Positions 30,948 through 41,277 of a stretch of 64,000 nucleotides of DNA are shown here, piece after piece; position 1 is the stretch's first letter, and each line of letters begins with the position of its first letter. A model generated the notes under the pieces. It did no database searches and had not been told where the DNA came from. It saw only the letters and a list, made by a program, of their open reading frames with translations. The stretch comes from Clostridium_S neuense. Lineage in GTDB: Bacteria; Bacillota; Clostridia; Clostridiales; Clostridiaceae. The DNA lies in the NCBI RefSeq assembly GCF_045310695.1, contig NZ_JBJIAA010000012.1, forward strand, positions 1 through 64,000, in the 5' to 3' direction. The translations under genes were made by a program, and so were the position numbers.

Positions 30948-33299
30948 ATGAAAAAAATTGAACTATTAGCGCCAGCAGGTGGAATAGAAAGTATTTATGC
31001 AGCTGTTCAAAATGGGGCAGATGCTGTTTATTTAGGTGGAAGTAGATTTTCTGCAAGAGCATATGCCTCTAATTTTAGTGATGAAGATATGGAAAAAATA
31101 GTGGACTATTGTCATACATATGGTGTCAGAATTTATGTAACTGTAAATACCTTAATAAAGCAAAATGAAATAAAAGATGTCATGGAATATATAGAATTTT
31201 TATATAAAATAGGTGTAGATGCACTTATAGTACAGGACGTTGGGATTGCAGCTCTTATAAAGAGAAATTTTAGTGATTTTGAAATTCATGCTTCAACTCA
31301 AATGACTATACATAATTCTGAAGGAGCACTTTATTATAAGGAGCTGGGCTTCAAGAGAATTGTACTTTCAAGAGAATTAAGTTTGAAAGAAATAAAGTAC
31401 ATATCGAAGGAATTAAATATTGAAACCGAGATGTTTATTCATGGAGCACTTTGTGTATGCTACTCGGGGCAATGTCTTATGAGCTCAGTAATAGGTGGAA
31501 GAAGTGGTAACAGAGGAAGGTGTGCTCAACCATGCAGGCTTCCATATACTATTATAAATGAAAATAATCTAGAAAATAAAAAAGGGTATCTTTTAAGCAC
31601 TAAAGATATGTGTACCTTAAAAGATGTAGAAGCGATAATAAATTCTGGAACTGCATCTCTTAAGATTGAAGGTAGAATGAAAAGGCCAGAATATGTGGCT
31701 GGTGTTGTATCAGCCTATCGAAAAGCAATAGATAGTGTGTATTCAAGTGAAAGGTATGATATTGAAGAAGAAGAAAAAAAACTTTTGAAATTATTTAACA
31801 GAGAGGGGTTTTCAAAAGCGTATCTCTTTGGAAATGTTGGAAAGGATATGATGGCATATAATTTTCCTAAAAATACAGGTATAAGACTTGGGACAGTTTT
31901 AAAGGATGGTAGTGTGCTGTTAGAGGAAGAAGTTAATTTGAAGGATGGGATAAGAGCTGGAGAAAAAGGTGGAGTAGTAAGTAAAATTATAAAAGGCGGA
32001 AAAGAAGTTTTGAAAGCTAAAAAATCAGAAAAGGTTAAATTATATCCAGAGTTCTATAGGAAAGGTGACATAATATATAAAACCTCTGATGAGGAGTTTT
32101 TAAATAAATTATCAGAAAGTTATGAGGAACAATATAAAAGAAAAATTGATATTCAGCTTACAGTAAAATTTGAGGTAGGAAAACCAATATTTTTAAAAGC
32201 CAATTTAGATGAAAAAATGTATGTGGAATGCTTTGGAGAAAAGGTGGAGAGCGCTCAGAAAAAGCCAACGGCAAAGGGAAAGCTTGAGGAAAGCTTAAGA
32301 AAAACAGGAAATACTCCATTCCAAGTAAAATACGTTAAGTTTGAAAGCTATGAAGAAGGATTTTTGCCAGTATCACATATGAATTTAGTAAGAAGAGAGC
32401 TTCTTGAAAAACTTCAGAAATTCATAACAGAAAAGTTTAAAAGAGAAGCAGAAGGTAAAATAAGCTTTGATATTGAAGAAAATAGCTCCAAATATAAATT
32501 GCCAAGGTTTATGATTGGAGTATGCAATAAGGATCAGTTTAATGGAGCTGTTAAATTGGGCTTTAAAGATATACTTATTGATGTGTTTTACAAAAGTTCG
32601 CCTAAATATATAGAAGCGTATGGTATAGGGAACAATCTCAATATATATTTAAAAGTTCCCAATATAATAAGAAATGAATTTGATGAAGTGTGTAAATTAA
32701 TAGATAAGAATATAAATAATATAGAAGGAATAGTAACGGCAAATGCAGGCATAATAAGGAAATATGGAAGTAAGATAAACATAATTGGAGATTATAAACT
32801 TAACATATTTAATTCATGGGCAGCTTCTTTTTATAAAAACTTGATGGGAGTATGTATTAGCACTGAACTTTCAAGACAGGAAATAAAGCATATTTGTGAA
32901 AAGAAATCAATAGAAACTCAACTGCTTGTTTATGGTAAGATTGAAACCATGGTAAGTGAATATTGTCCTATTGGCAGTACTTTTGGAAATAAAACCTCTA
33001 ATAAACAATGTAATGGAGCATGTTCCAAAGGAAAATATGTTTTAAAAGATAGAAAGGGAGTTTCTTTTAATGTAATTACTGATAAATATTGCAGAAGTCA
33101 CATATATAATCCAATACCTTTAAACCTTTTAGATAAGATTGATGAAATTGGGAAAATAGGAGTTGATTCTTTTAGGATAGATTTTATTGATGAAAGTGAG
33201 CAGGAGGTTAAAGATGTACTTGAGGTAATTAAAAAAAGAGAAAGTTATATTGATATGAAAAATTACACAAGGGGTAGCTATAAAAGAGGAGTTGAATAA
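30948..33299 (+). CDS. U32-family peptidase / RNA-hydroxylation type protein
   Basis: A 783-residue U32 protein with the C-terminal DUF3656-type extension. IELLAPAGGIESIYAAVQNGADAVYLGG opens the TIM-like barrel; EMFIHGALCVCYSGQCLMSS, then GNRGRCAQPCRLPY is the U32 signature with conserved cysteines. A second C-terminal region has YCPIGSTFGNK and CNGACSKG. Relatives (RlhA, TrhP) take part in RNA hydroxylation, others are called collagenases; the role here is undetermined. GCAGGAGG precedes the ATG at 30948. It is one base-pair step from mutS2. Confidence 0.85.
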   Translation: MKKIELLAPAGGIESIYAAVQNGADAVYLGGSRFSARAYASNFSDEDMEKIVDYCHTYGVRIYVTVNTLIKQNEIKDVMEYIEFLYKIGVDALIVQDVGIAALIKRNFSDFEIHASTQMTIHNSEGALYYKELGFKRIVLSRELSLKEIKYISKELNIETEMFIHGALCVCYSGQCLMSSVIGGRSGNRGRCAQPCRLPYTIINENNLENKKGYLLSTKDMCTLKDVEAIINSGTASLKIEGRMKRPEYVAGVVSAYRKAIDSVYSSERYDIEEEEKKLLKLFNREGFSKAYLFGNVGKDMMAYNFPKNTGIRLGTVLKDGSVLLEEEVNLKDGIRAGEKGGVVSKIIKGGKEVLKAKKSEKVKLYPEFYRKGDIIYKTSDEEFLNKLSESYEEQYKRKIDIQLTVKFEVGKPIFLKANLDEKMYVECFGEKVESAQKKPTAKGKLEESLRKTGNTPFQVKYVKFESYEEGFLPVSHMNLVRRELLEKLQKFITEKFKREAEGKISFDIEENSSKYKLPRFMIGVCNKDQFNGAVKLGFKDILIDVFYKSSPKYIEAYGIGNNLNIYLKVPNIIRNEFDEVCKLIDKNINNIEGIVTANAGIIRKYGSKINIIGDYKLNIFNSWAASFYKNLMGVCISTELSRQEIKHICEKKSIETQLLVYGKIETMVSEYCPIGSTFGNKTSNKQCNGACSKGKYVLKDRKGVSFNVITDKYCRSHIYNPIPLNLLDKIDEIGKIGVDSFRIDFIDESEQEVKDVLEVIKKRESYIDMKNYTRGSYKRGVE

Positions 33300-33300
33300 A

Positions 33301-35664
33301 TTGAACGAGAAGTCACTTAGAGTTCTTGAATACGGTAAAATAAAGGGAAAAATTAAAAGGTATACAATGACGGAAGCTGCTAAAGCAATAGTAGATGAAC
33401 TTAAGCCATATGACAATTTGTATGAAGTAAAGGAGCATATGGAGGAGACAAAGGAAGCTTTAGCACTTATTATGAAAAAGGGAACACCTCCTTTTGAAGG
33501 TGCTTATGATGTAAGAGAGGCTGTAGGTATGGCAGAAAAGGGCTTCTCATTAATGCCAAGTCAGCTTGTTAGAATTGCAAACATGCTAAGGTGTGGAAGA
33601 CGGTTTAAGGAATATATAAATCACAAGGAAGGAGAGGAAGAACATAGAGTTATTGAGGATATATGTGAAGGGATAGTGCCGCTTAAAAATATAGAGGATT
33701 CTATATTTAATGCAATAATTGATGAAGAGGAAATTTCAGATAAGGCAAGTCAAACACTTTACAGCATAAGAAGATCACTTAAAGATAAAAATGCATCTGT
33801 AAAAGATAAGGTGAATTCTATGCTTAGAAATTATTCAGCTTATCTACAAGAAAACTTATATACCATAAGAAATGATAGATATGTAATACCTGTAAAATCA
33901 GAATGTAAGGCTCAGGTTCCAGGACTTGTTCATGATCAAAGTGCAAGTGGTGCCACTCTATTTATAGAGCCAATGGGACTTGTGAATTTAAATAATGAAA
34001 TAAAGGAATTGATGCTTAAAGAAAAGGCAGAAATAGAAAGGATTTTAAGAGAACTTTCTGCAAAGGTCTATGGAAGTATAGTAACTGTTAAAAACAACGA
34101 AAGAATTGTGACAGAGCTTGATTTTATATTTGCAAAAGCTAAATATGCCAGCAGTATTAATGCAGTTGCACCTCATATAAATGACAGTGGAGTAATAGAT
34201 ATAGTTTATGGAAGGCATCCACTTATAGATCCAGAAAAAGTAGTACCATTGAGTATATACCTTGGTAGAGAATCAAATTCTATTGTCATAACAGGACCTA
34301 ACACAGGTGGAAAGACTGTAACTTTAAAAACAGTTGGACTTTTAGAACTTATGGCTTTAAGTGGAATTATGATTCCAGCAAAAGAAAATTCTGCAGTGAG
34401 CTTTTTTGAGGAGGTTTATGCAGATATAGGCGATGAACAAAGCATAGAACAAAGTTTATCTACTTTTTCTTCTCACATGAAAAACATAGTAGAAATTATA
34501 AACAACGCAAATAATAAGTCTCTGGTTTTATTTGATGAACTTGGGGCAGGAACTGATCCTACAGAAGGTGCAGCACTTGCAGTCTCAATACTTGAAGACT
34601 TAAGGAAGAGAGGGTCAAGGTTAGTTGCTACAACTCATTATAGTGAGCTTAAGGCTTATGCTCTTAAAACTGAAGGAGTTGAAAATGCATCTGTAGAATT
34701 TGATGTTGAAACCTTAAGGCCTACATATAGGCTTCTTATGGGAATACCAGGAAAGTCTAATGCTTTTGAGATTTCAAAAAGACTTGGTCTTGCAGAATAT
34801 ATAATTAATAATGCAAGAGAGGGGATATCAAAGGATTCTCTAAAGTTTGAAGACTTGATACAGAATTTGCAGGAAAAGACCGTTAAGGCTGAAGAAAATT
34901 CAAGGAAAGCAGAAATGTATAAAAATGAAGCAGAGGAACTTAAAATCAAATATGAGGAGAAGCTTTATTCAGTAAAGGATACGAGAGAAAAAGCTTTAAT
35001 GGAAGGCAGAAGAGAGGCAAAAAGAATTATAGCAGAAGCTAAGGAAGAAGCAGATACAATACTTAAGGATATGAGAGAACTTGAAAAACTGGGCTATTCT
35101 TCTGAAGCAAGAAGAGAACTTGAAAATTCAAGAAGAAGGCTTAGAGAGAATCTCGATGATGCAGAGGAAAAGTTAAGTAAAAAAGAGAAATTTAAGGGCG
35201 AAGGATTAAAAAAGGTGAAAGAAGGAGAAGAAGTATTTATACCTTCTTTAAACATGAAAGGGACAGTTATATCTCGGCCAGATAGTAAAGGTGAAGTTCA
35301 AATTCAGGCTGGAATCATGAAAATAAATGTTAAGCTTGAAGATTTAAGAGGCAGTAAAGGTGAAGCTAGTAAAAAAGATAAAGCTGTAAAAAGAAGAGAA
35401 GCAAAATTAAATTTAAGGTCTGTAGCTACATCTGTAGACTTGAGGGGAATGGATGCGGAAGAAGCAATATACAGTGTTGATAAATATCTCGATGAAGCAT
35501 GTATAGCTGGGCTCAATGAGGTTACTGTTATTCATGGCAAAGGCACAGGGGTACTTAGAAATACTATAACTGATATGCTTAAAAATCATCCACATGTAAA
35601 AAGCTATAGACTTGGAAACTATGGTGAAGGTGGAACTGGAGTCACTGTTGTTGAACTTAAATAA
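33301..35664 (+). CDS. mutS2: MutS2 ATPase/endonuclease
   Basis: A 787-residue MutS2. The core carries the Walker A GPNTGGKTVTLKT (about 343-355), DELGAGTDPTEGAALA (Walker B region) and ATTHYSELK. A long coiled coil follows (about 510-640), then a KOW-like stretch, and the C-terminal Smr domain (VDLRGMDAEEAI and VIHGKGTGVLR, to the end). MutS2 suppresses recombination and, in Bacillus, rescues collided ribosomes. The start is TTG at 33301, 9 bases after AAGAGGAG; a second TTG at 33292 is too close. It follows the U32 gene by 1 base. Confidence 0.95.
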   Translation: MNEKSLRVLEYGKIKGKIKRYTMTEAAKAIVDELKPYDNLYEVKEHMEETKEALALIMKKGTPPFEGAYDVREAVGMAEKGFSLMPSQLVRIANMLRCGRRFKEYINHKEGEEEHRVIEDICEGIVPLKNIEDSIFNAIIDEEEISDKASQTLYSIRRSLKDKNASVKDKVNSMLRNYSAYLQENLYTIRNDRYVIPVKSECKAQVPGLVHDQSASGATLFIEPMGLVNLNNEIKELMLKEKAEIERILRELSAKVYGSIVTVKNNERIVTELDFIFAKAKYASSINAVAPHINDSGVIDIVYGRHPLIDPEKVVPLSIYLGRESNSIVITGPNTGGKTVTLKTVGLLELMALSGIMIPAKENSAVSFFEEVYADIGDEQSIEQSLSTFSSHMKNIVEIINNANNKSLVLFDELGAGTDPTEGAALAVSILEDLRKRGSRLVATTHYSELKAYALKTEGVENASVEFDVETLRPTYRLLMGIPGKSNAFEISKRLGLAEYIINNAREGISKDSLKFEDLIQNLQEKTVKAEENSRKAEMYKNEAEELKIKYEEKLYSVKDTREKALMEGRREAKRIIAEAKEEADTILKDMRELEKLGYSSEARRELENSRRRLRENLDDAEEKLSKKEKFKGEGLKKVKEGEEVFIPSLNMKGTVISRPDSKGEVQIQAGIMKINVKLEDLRGSKGEASKKDKAVKRREAKLNLRSVATSVDLRGMDAEEAIYSVDKYLDEACIAGLNEVTVIHGKGTGVLRNTITDMLKNHPHVKSYRLGNYGEGGTGVTVVELK

Positions 35665-35678
35665 GGTGGTGCATAGCT

Positions 35679-36137
35679 TTGGATAAGAAAATACAATTGG
35701 TTTCTGCATGTCTTTGTGGTATAAACTGTAGATATTCTGGAGATAGTAGTGTTAATAAAAAAATAATTGAACTTTTAAAAAATGGTGGAGCTTTGCCAGT
35801 ATGCCCTGAGCAGCTTGGTGGACTTCAAACTCCAAGGAAGCCTTGTGAAATTGTAGGTGGAGCTGGAAAAGAAGTTTTACTAGGAAAGGCAAAGGTTATT
35901 GATAAAGATGGAAATGATAGAACTTTTGAATTTGTAAGAGGAGCTCAGGAGGTTTTAAATATTGCTAAAATTGTAGGAAGTAAAAAGGCAATTCTTAAGG
36001 CAAAAAGTCCTTCCTGCGGCTGCGGGAAAATATATGATGGAACCTTTAGCGGAAACAAAATAGCAGGTAATGGGATAACTGCACAACTTCTTTTAGAAAA
36101 TGGAATAGAGGTAATAACTGAGGAAGATTTGAAGTGA
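35679..36137 (+). CDS. DUF523 protein
   Basis: A 152-residue DUF523 protein of unknown function. Conserved cysteines: LVSACLCGINCRY at the start, PVCPEQLGGL, and KAKSPSCGCGKIYDG, which suggest metal or Fe-S binding. TTG start at 35679 with AAGGTGG upstream; 14 bases after mutS2, so cotranscribed. Confidence 0.88.
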   Translation: MDKKIQLVSACLCGINCRYSGDSSVNKKIIELLKNGGALPVCPEQLGGLQTPRKPCEIVGGAGKEVLLGKAKVIDKDGNDRTFEFVRGAQEVLNIAKIVGSKKAILKAKSPSCGCGKIYDGTFSGNKIAGNGITAQLLLENGIEVITEEDLK

Positions 36138-36284
36138 ATAATATTAGTTAATAAGCTTCTTTTGTAATTAAATATTTATTTGAGTGAAAAGAAGAAAAAA
36201 CTTTACTGACCTATGTAACTTGCTTCATATGTTGTATAAAACTCCGAATAAATGGTAACAATACATGAATAAGGAGGAATTTAT

Positions 36285-36878
36285 ATGGAAGATATGAAAG
36301 CAGAAATTAGAAATAAACATGGGAGATCTATAAGTAGAAGAGAAAGAAAATCAGGTAAAATTCCTGGAGTGTTATATAGTAAAAATGTTGGAAATATAAT
36401 GTTCGATGTTGATGAGTCTGAACTTAACAATAGAATAAGCATTATAGGAGAACATGGATTTTTAAACATAGCCTTAAACGGAGAAAATCACAAGGCATTA
36501 ATAAAGGAAATTCAGAGAGAGCCTGTTAATCATAAATTAATTCATATTGATCTTGAGGATTTAAATGGCAACAGTAAAATTGTAAGTGAAGTTCCTGTTA
36601 TTTTTGAAGGAGAAGATGCAATAAAATCAAAAGGCTGTGTCACTCAAAAATTTAAGAACAGCATAAAAGTAAGATGTACTGGTGATAATTTGCCTAATAG
36701 TGTGGTTTTCGATGTTTCAAATATGACTTCAGGAGAAAGCTTAAGAGTATCTGATTTTGAATTTTCAAAGGAAATTACTGTAGTAGATGAACTAGATGCA
36801 ATTCTCTTATCTGTTAGCGATTCAGGAAAAAATTACGGAGATGTTGAATTAGAAGATAATGCTTCTATTGATGATTAA
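36285..36878 (+). CDS. rplY: Ribosomal protein L25/Ctc family
   Basis: A 197-residue L25/general-stress CTC protein that binds 5S rRNA. N-domain: RSISRRERKSGKIPGVLYSKNV, NHKALIKEIQREPVNHKLIHIDL; C-domain beta-barrel follows (VPVIFEGEDAIKSKG). The long two-domain form is the Ctc type. AAGGAGG precedes the ATG. Confidence 0.92.
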   Translation: MEDMKAEIRNKHGRSISRRERKSGKIPGVLYSKNVGNIMFDVDESELNNRISIIGEHGFLNIALNGENHKALIKEIQREPVNHKLIHIDLEDLNGNSKIVSEVPVIFEGEDAIKSKGCVTQKFKNSIKVRCTGDNLPNSVVFDVSNMTSGESLRVSDFEFSKEITVVDELDAILLSVSDSGKNYGDVELEDNASIDD

Positions 36879-36897
36879 AAAATAAGTTTTTTCTTTT

Positions 36898-37040
36898 GGG
36901 TAAATTAATAAATAGCGTTTGAAAACAAATATTAAATAAATTTAATAAGTCTGAAGAAATAGATTGCTAAATTCTTAGATTTGTAAAATTTTATTTAAAT
37001 TGTTTTTTAGACGCTATTTATTAATTTTTAAATATTTACC
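36898..37040. repeat. Long, nearly complete hairpin (~143 bp), MITE-like
   Basis: AAATTAATAAATAGCGT (36902-36918) is the exact inverse of 37011-37027. Pairing continues inward (CGTTTGAAAACAA with TTGTTTTTTAGACG; AGTCTGAAGAA with TTCTTAGATT) to a ~13-base loop near 36962, and outward (GGGTAAAT with ATTTACC). The whole intergenic segment is therefore one long imperfect stem. No coding. It may also terminate rplY transcription. Confidence 0.65.
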
Positions 37041-37135
37041 ATAAAATAATTTAAAAAAGTTTTTTTTATAGTATAATAATGGTATCCAAATAAAATATGC
37101 ATATATTTTATAGCAAATCTTTGGGAGGGGAAAAT

Positions 37136-38866
37136 ATGACTTATAAAGAAAAGTATAACTTATGGTTAGATTCTAAATACATTGATGAAAGTGCAAAGGA
37201 TGAACTAAGGAATATTAAGGATGAGAAAGAAATAGAGGATAGATTTTATAAAGAATTAGAGTTCGGTACAGGTGGGCTTAGAGGCGTAATTGGTATTGGA
37301 AGCAATAGAATGAATATATATACTGTTGGTAAAGCAACTCAAGGGTTAGCAGATTACCTTCATAGACACTACAGTGGAGAAATTTCAGTAAGTATAGCAC
37401 ATGATTCTAGAATAATGTCAAGAGAGTTTTCAGAGACAACAGCAGCTGTTTTATGCGCTAATGGAATAAAGACATATCTTTTTGATTCTTTAAGACCAAC
37501 ACCAATGTTGTCCTTCACTGTAAGGCATTTTGGAAGTAAGGCAGGAGTTGTTGTTACTGCTTCACATAATCCAAAACAGTATAATGGTTATAAGGTTTAC
37601 AATGAAGATGGTAATCAGTTTACCGATGAAGGGGCAGAGGAAATATTCTCTTGTATACAAGCTTTGAAGAATTTTTCTGACATTAAGACAATGGATTTAG
37701 AGGAAGCGAAAAGTAAAGGGCTTTTAAATATTATAGGTGAAGAAGTAGATAAGGTTTATATTGATAAGGTGAAGGAACTTACAATAAGAAAAGATCTAGT
37801 TAAAGATTATGCAAAAGACCTTAAGATAATATATACTCCTATACATGGATCTGGTAATATACCAGTAAGAAGAGCATTAAAAGAACTTGGATATGAAAGT
37901 TTAGCTGTAGTAAAAGAGCAAGAACTACCAGATGGAAACTTTCCTACAGCTCCGTATCCAAATCCTGAGCAACCTTCTGTTTTTAATATAGCTTTAGAAA
38001 TGGCAAAAACTATAGGACCAGATGTTATATTTGGAACAGATCCAGACTGTGATAGAATAGGAGTTGTTGCAAAAGACGGAAGTGGAGAGTATAGAGTTTT
38101 AACAGGAAACCAGACTGGAGTTCTTTTATCTCACTATATAATATCATCACTAAAAGATATTAATAAGCTTCCGAGCAATGGAGCTATTATAAAAACTATA
38201 GTTACATCAGAAATGGCTACTAAGATTGCTGAGGATTATGGTGTAAAGCTTATAGATGTATTAACTGGTTTTAAATATATAGGTGAAAAAATAAAGGAAT
38301 TTGAAAAGACTGGATCCAATACATATTTGTTTGGATTTGAAGAAAGCTACGGTTGTCTTGCTGGAACTTTTGTAAGAGATAAAGATGCAGTAATTGGAGC
38401 AGTGCTTATATGCGAAATGGCATTATATTATAAGAAAAAGGGCATGAACCTTTATGATGCACTTAATTCTCTTTATGAGAAGTATGGTTTTTACAAAGAA
38501 ACCCTAGTTTCAAAAGAACTTACTGGAAAAGAGGGGCAGGAAAAGATTAAAAAGGCAATTGAGCATTTGAGACATTCGCAAATTGAAGCAGTTAATAATA
38601 TTAAGATAATTAAAAAATTTGATTATAAACTTAGAATTGAAAAAGATATAGTTAATAATATTGAGAGTGAGATAAAGCTTCCAGTATCTAATGTACTTAA
38701 GTTTATTCTTGAGGATGGATCATGGTTTGTTGTAAGACCTTCAGGAACAGAACCTAAAATGAAAATTTATATGGCGGTTGTAGGAAAAAGTTTAGATGAT
38801 GCTGATAAAAAGAGCCGTCAGTTTTCTGAAGCTATAATGAGTATAATTGATGAAGCAACTAAATAA
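37136..38866 (+). CDS. pgcA: Alpha-phosphoglucomutase/phosphomannomutase
   Basis: A 576-residue enzyme of the alpha-D-phosphohexomutase family interconverting glucose-1-P and glucose-6-P (and possibly mannose phosphates). Motifs: FGTGGLRGVIG, the phosphoserine loop TASHNPKQYNGYK (active Ser about 145), metal loop DPDCDR (about 302-307), sugar-binding GFEESYG, and phosphate-binding RPSGTEPKMK near the end. Length fits the PgcA type. The ATG at 37136 follows GGGAGGGG; a longer frame from 37097 is unlikely. It feeds GalU (40153) and the sugar clusters. Confidence 0.93.
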   Translation: MTYKEKYNLWLDSKYIDESAKDELRNIKDEKEIEDRFYKELEFGTGGLRGVIGIGSNRMNIYTVGKATQGLADYLHRHYSGEISVSIAHDSRIMSREFSETTAAVLCANGIKTYLFDSLRPTPMLSFTVRHFGSKAGVVVTASHNPKQYNGYKVYNEDGNQFTDEGAEEIFSCIQALKNFSDIKTMDLEEAKSKGLLNIIGEEVDKVYIDKVKELTIRKDLVKDYAKDLKIIYTPIHGSGNIPVRRALKELGYESLAVVKEQELPDGNFPTAPYPNPEQPSVFNIALEMAKTIGPDVIFGTDPDCDRIGVVAKDGSGEYRVLTGNQTGVLLSHYIISSLKDINKLPSNGAIIKTIVTSEMATKIAEDYGVKLIDVLTGFKYIGEKIKEFEKTGSNTYLFGFEESYGCLAGTFVRDKDAVIGAVLICEMALYYKKKGMNLYDALNSLYEKYGFYKETLVSKELTGKEGQEKIKKAIEHLRHSQIEAVNNIKIIKKFDYKLRIEKDIVNNIESEIKLPVSNVLKFILEDGSWFVVRPSGTEPKMKIYMAVVGKSLDDADKKSRQFSEAIMSIIDEATK

Positions 38867-38900
38867 TAAATTGAAAAAATAGTTTTGATATAGTATATTA

Positions 38901-38937
38901 TTTAAAATGGAAGGTGAAAAACACCTTCCATTTTAAA
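38901..38937. terminator. Symmetric terminator after pgcA
   Basis: A perfect 16-bp stem (TTTAAAATGGAAGGTG and its inverse) with a 5-base loop. A-tracts and T-tracts on both ends would let it work on either strand. Confidence 0.85.
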
Positions 38938-38960
38938 ATTAAAGATAAGGTGGTTTATTA

Positions 38961-40031
38961 ATGAGCATAGAACAGGAATTTAAAGAAAAAGTTTCAAAAT
39001 TAATATTTCTTGAATTTAAAAGTGAAAGCATATATAAAATATTTAAAGTAAAGGTATCAGAAAATAAATACTTTCCTGTAAGATCTGAAAGGGTAATAGA
39101 TAAGGTAAAAAGTGGAGAAAAATTTAAAGATATCCCATTATCCTTTTTTGTGGAAGGTATGTTTTATGTATTAGGTGGTGATAAATCCTTTAAATTTAAT
39201 CATATATATGAGAAAATATTAAATGAAAACCTTAAGGAGTTTACGGGATATATAAAAGGTATAATAGTAGATGAGGTTAAAAAGGAGAAGTATGAAGATG
39301 CATACATAATGCTTAAGGGTCTTATTACAGTTGAAAAAACTGAAGAGAATTTTGATAAGATAATGGCCTTGAGTGAGACTATAAGAGATAAAAAATCTGA
39401 GTTTAAAGAAGAGGAACTGTTTATCATAGATGAGGCTAAAAAGATTGAAAAGTATGCAGGTCCATATTTATATGAAGCCTTTATAAAAAATGAAGATAAG
39501 GATTATGAAGGTGCATGGTATTCTATTAATACCTATATAGAGTATGGTGGAAAAGTAGACGAAAAAATTTCTAAATTTAAGCATTCTATTGAAGATGTAA
39601 GAAATTATGAAAAAGCTAAAGAGATTATGCATGAAAAACCTAAGGATGCACTTAAAATGTTTGTTAAATTAATTGATGAATTTCAGGATGATGCTATTTT
39701 ATTTTATTATATTGGCATGACATACAGAATACTTGGAAACTATGAAAAGGCAATATATTATTTAAACGAGGCTCTAATGCTTGATAACAATATAGTTGAG
39801 ATTTTTAATGAACTTGGAGTAAATTATGCAGCACTTAATGATTATGATAAAGCTATATCTTATCTTAGAAAGGCTTTTGAAGCTACTAAATCTATAGAAA
39901 TTTGTACTAACTTAGTTATGTGCTATTTAAACAAAGGAGATAAAGAACAAGCTAGATTGCACTATGCAATAGCAAAAAAGATGAAGCCAGATGATGAAGT
40001 AGTTGAAAAATTGAGTTTAATATTTGATTAA
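38961..40031 (+). CDS. TPR-repeat protein
   Basis: A 356-residue cytoplasmic protein. The first ~215 residues are helical with no recognised domain. The C-terminal part has at least three tetratricopeptide repeats (AILFYYIGMTYRILGNYEKAI, IVEIFNELGVNYAALNDYDKAI and EICTNLVMCYLNKGDKEQAR, about 230-340). TPRs mediate protein contacts; the partner is unknown. AAGGTGG precedes the ATG. Confidence 0.82.
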   Translation: MSIEQEFKEKVSKLIFLEFKSESIYKIFKVKVSENKYFPVRSERVIDKVKSGEKFKDIPLSFFVEGMFYVLGGDKSFKFNHIYEKILNENLKEFTGYIKGIIVDEVKKEKYEDAYIMLKGLITVEKTEENFDKIMALSETIRDKKSEFKEEELFIIDEAKKIEKYAGPYLYEAFIKNEDKDYEGAWYSINTYIEYGGKVDEKISKFKHSIEDVRNYEKAKEIMHEKPKDALKMFVKLIDEFQDDAILFYYIGMTYRILGNYEKAIYYLNEALMLDNNIVEIFNELGVNYAALNDYDKAISYLRKAFEATKSIEICTNLVMCYLNKGDKEQARLHYAIAKKMKPDDEVVEKLSLIFD

Positions 40032-40152
40032 GCATATAAAATTAACATTTTATTGTTATATTAGTTTTTTTTAAATGTTATAATGGTCTAAGGAAGCAGT
40101 AATTATGGAAATTACAATATTTTAGATTGATATTTGAAGGGAGTATATAAAT

Positions 40153-41055
40153 ATGAGAGTGAAAAAAGCTATTATACCAGCGGCAGGTTTAGGAACAAGA
40201 TTTTTGCCAGCAACTAAAGCACAACCAAAGGAAATGCTGCCTATAGTGGATAAGCCAACTATACAATATATAATAGAAGAGGCTGTAGCTTCAGGAATAG
40301 AAGAAATACTTATAATAACAGGAAGAAATAAAAGAGCAATAGAAGATCATTTTGATAAATCCGTGGAACTTGAAAACGAACTTGAAAGTCACGGAAAAGA
40401 AAATTTATTAAAACTAGTAAAAGATATATCAAATATGGCTGAAATTTATTATATAAGACAGAAAGAGCCTAAAGGACTTGGACATGCGATTAATTGTGCT
40501 AAGACTTTTGTAGGTAATGAGCCATTTGCAGTTATGCTTGGAGATGATGTTGTAGATGCACAAAAGCCATGCTTAAGGCAGCTTATAGATTGCTATGATG
40601 AATATAAGACCAGTATATTAGGGGTTCAAAAGGTAGAGCATAAAGAAGTTTATAAATATGGAGTTATAAATGGAATGCATATAGATGGAAATGTTTACAA
40701 GGTTAAAGATTTAGTTGAAAAACCTAAAGTAGAAGAAGCACCATCAGATATAGCTATTTTAGGGAGGTATATAATAACTCCTGAAATATTTAACATATTA
40801 TCGAATACTAAGCCTGGTAAGGGTGGGGAAATACAACTTACAGATGCTCTTAGAACTTTAATGCAGTCTGAAGCAATGTATGCATATGCTTTTGAAGGAA
40901 GAAGATATGATGTTGGAGATAAACTTGGATTTTTACAAGCAACTGTTGAGTATGCATTAAAAAGAAATGAATTAAAAGATGACTTTGCTAATTATTTAAA
41001 GGGGCTAAAAAATAATGAGAAATTCAAGCATTTTTTTAAAGAAGATGTAAAATAG
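40153..41055 (+). CDS. galU: UTP-glucose-1-phosphate uridylyltransferase
   Basis: A 300-residue enzyme making UDP-glucose from UTP and glucose-1-P. KAIIPAAGLGTRFLPATKAQPKEMLP, IVDKPTIQYIIEEA, FAVMLGDDVV and the VEKP sugar-binding motif are diagnostic. UDP-glucose supplies the dehydrogenases and glycosyltransferases of the polysaccharide locus that starts 2.5 kb downstream. AAGGGAG precedes the ATG. Confidence 0.97.
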   Translation: MRVKKAIIPAAGLGTRFLPATKAQPKEMLPIVDKPTIQYIIEEAVASGIEEILIITGRNKRAIEDHFDKSVELENELESHGKENLLKLVKDISNMAEIYYIRQKEPKGLGHAINCAKTFVGNEPFAVMLGDDVVDAQKPCLRQLIDCYDEYKTSILGVQKVEHKEVYKYGVINGMHIDGNVYKVKDLVEKPKVEEAPSDIAILGRYIITPEIFNILSNTKPGKGGEIQLTDALRTLMQSEAMYAYAFEGRRYDVGDKLGFLQATVEYALKRNELKDDFANYLKGLKNNEKFKHFFKEDVK

Positions 41056-41069
41056 CCTTACAAACAGAG

Positions 41070-41126
41070 AGGGATGTCACACTAATATATTTAGTTATAA
41101 TTTTAGTGTGACTGTCCTTTTTTTGT
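41070..41126 (+). terminator. Terminator after galU
   Basis: GGATGTCACACTAA and TTAGTGTGACTGTCC (one mismatch) around a ~14-base AT loop, followed by TTTTTTTG. The rest of 41127-41260 is AT-rich with a TATAAT at 41231-41236, probably the -10 of the next gene. Confidence 0.85.
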
Positions 41127-41277
41127 TTTGCAGTAAATTACATTATTTCATTATTAAGCCTATGGAAAGATAATTTATTTAAATAATATAAAAATTATTA
41201 GTCAATATTTTATAAAATATTACGATATGCTATAATGTATACGTAATCCTGTCCTTTTGTGAAGGGAGGTGAATGAT

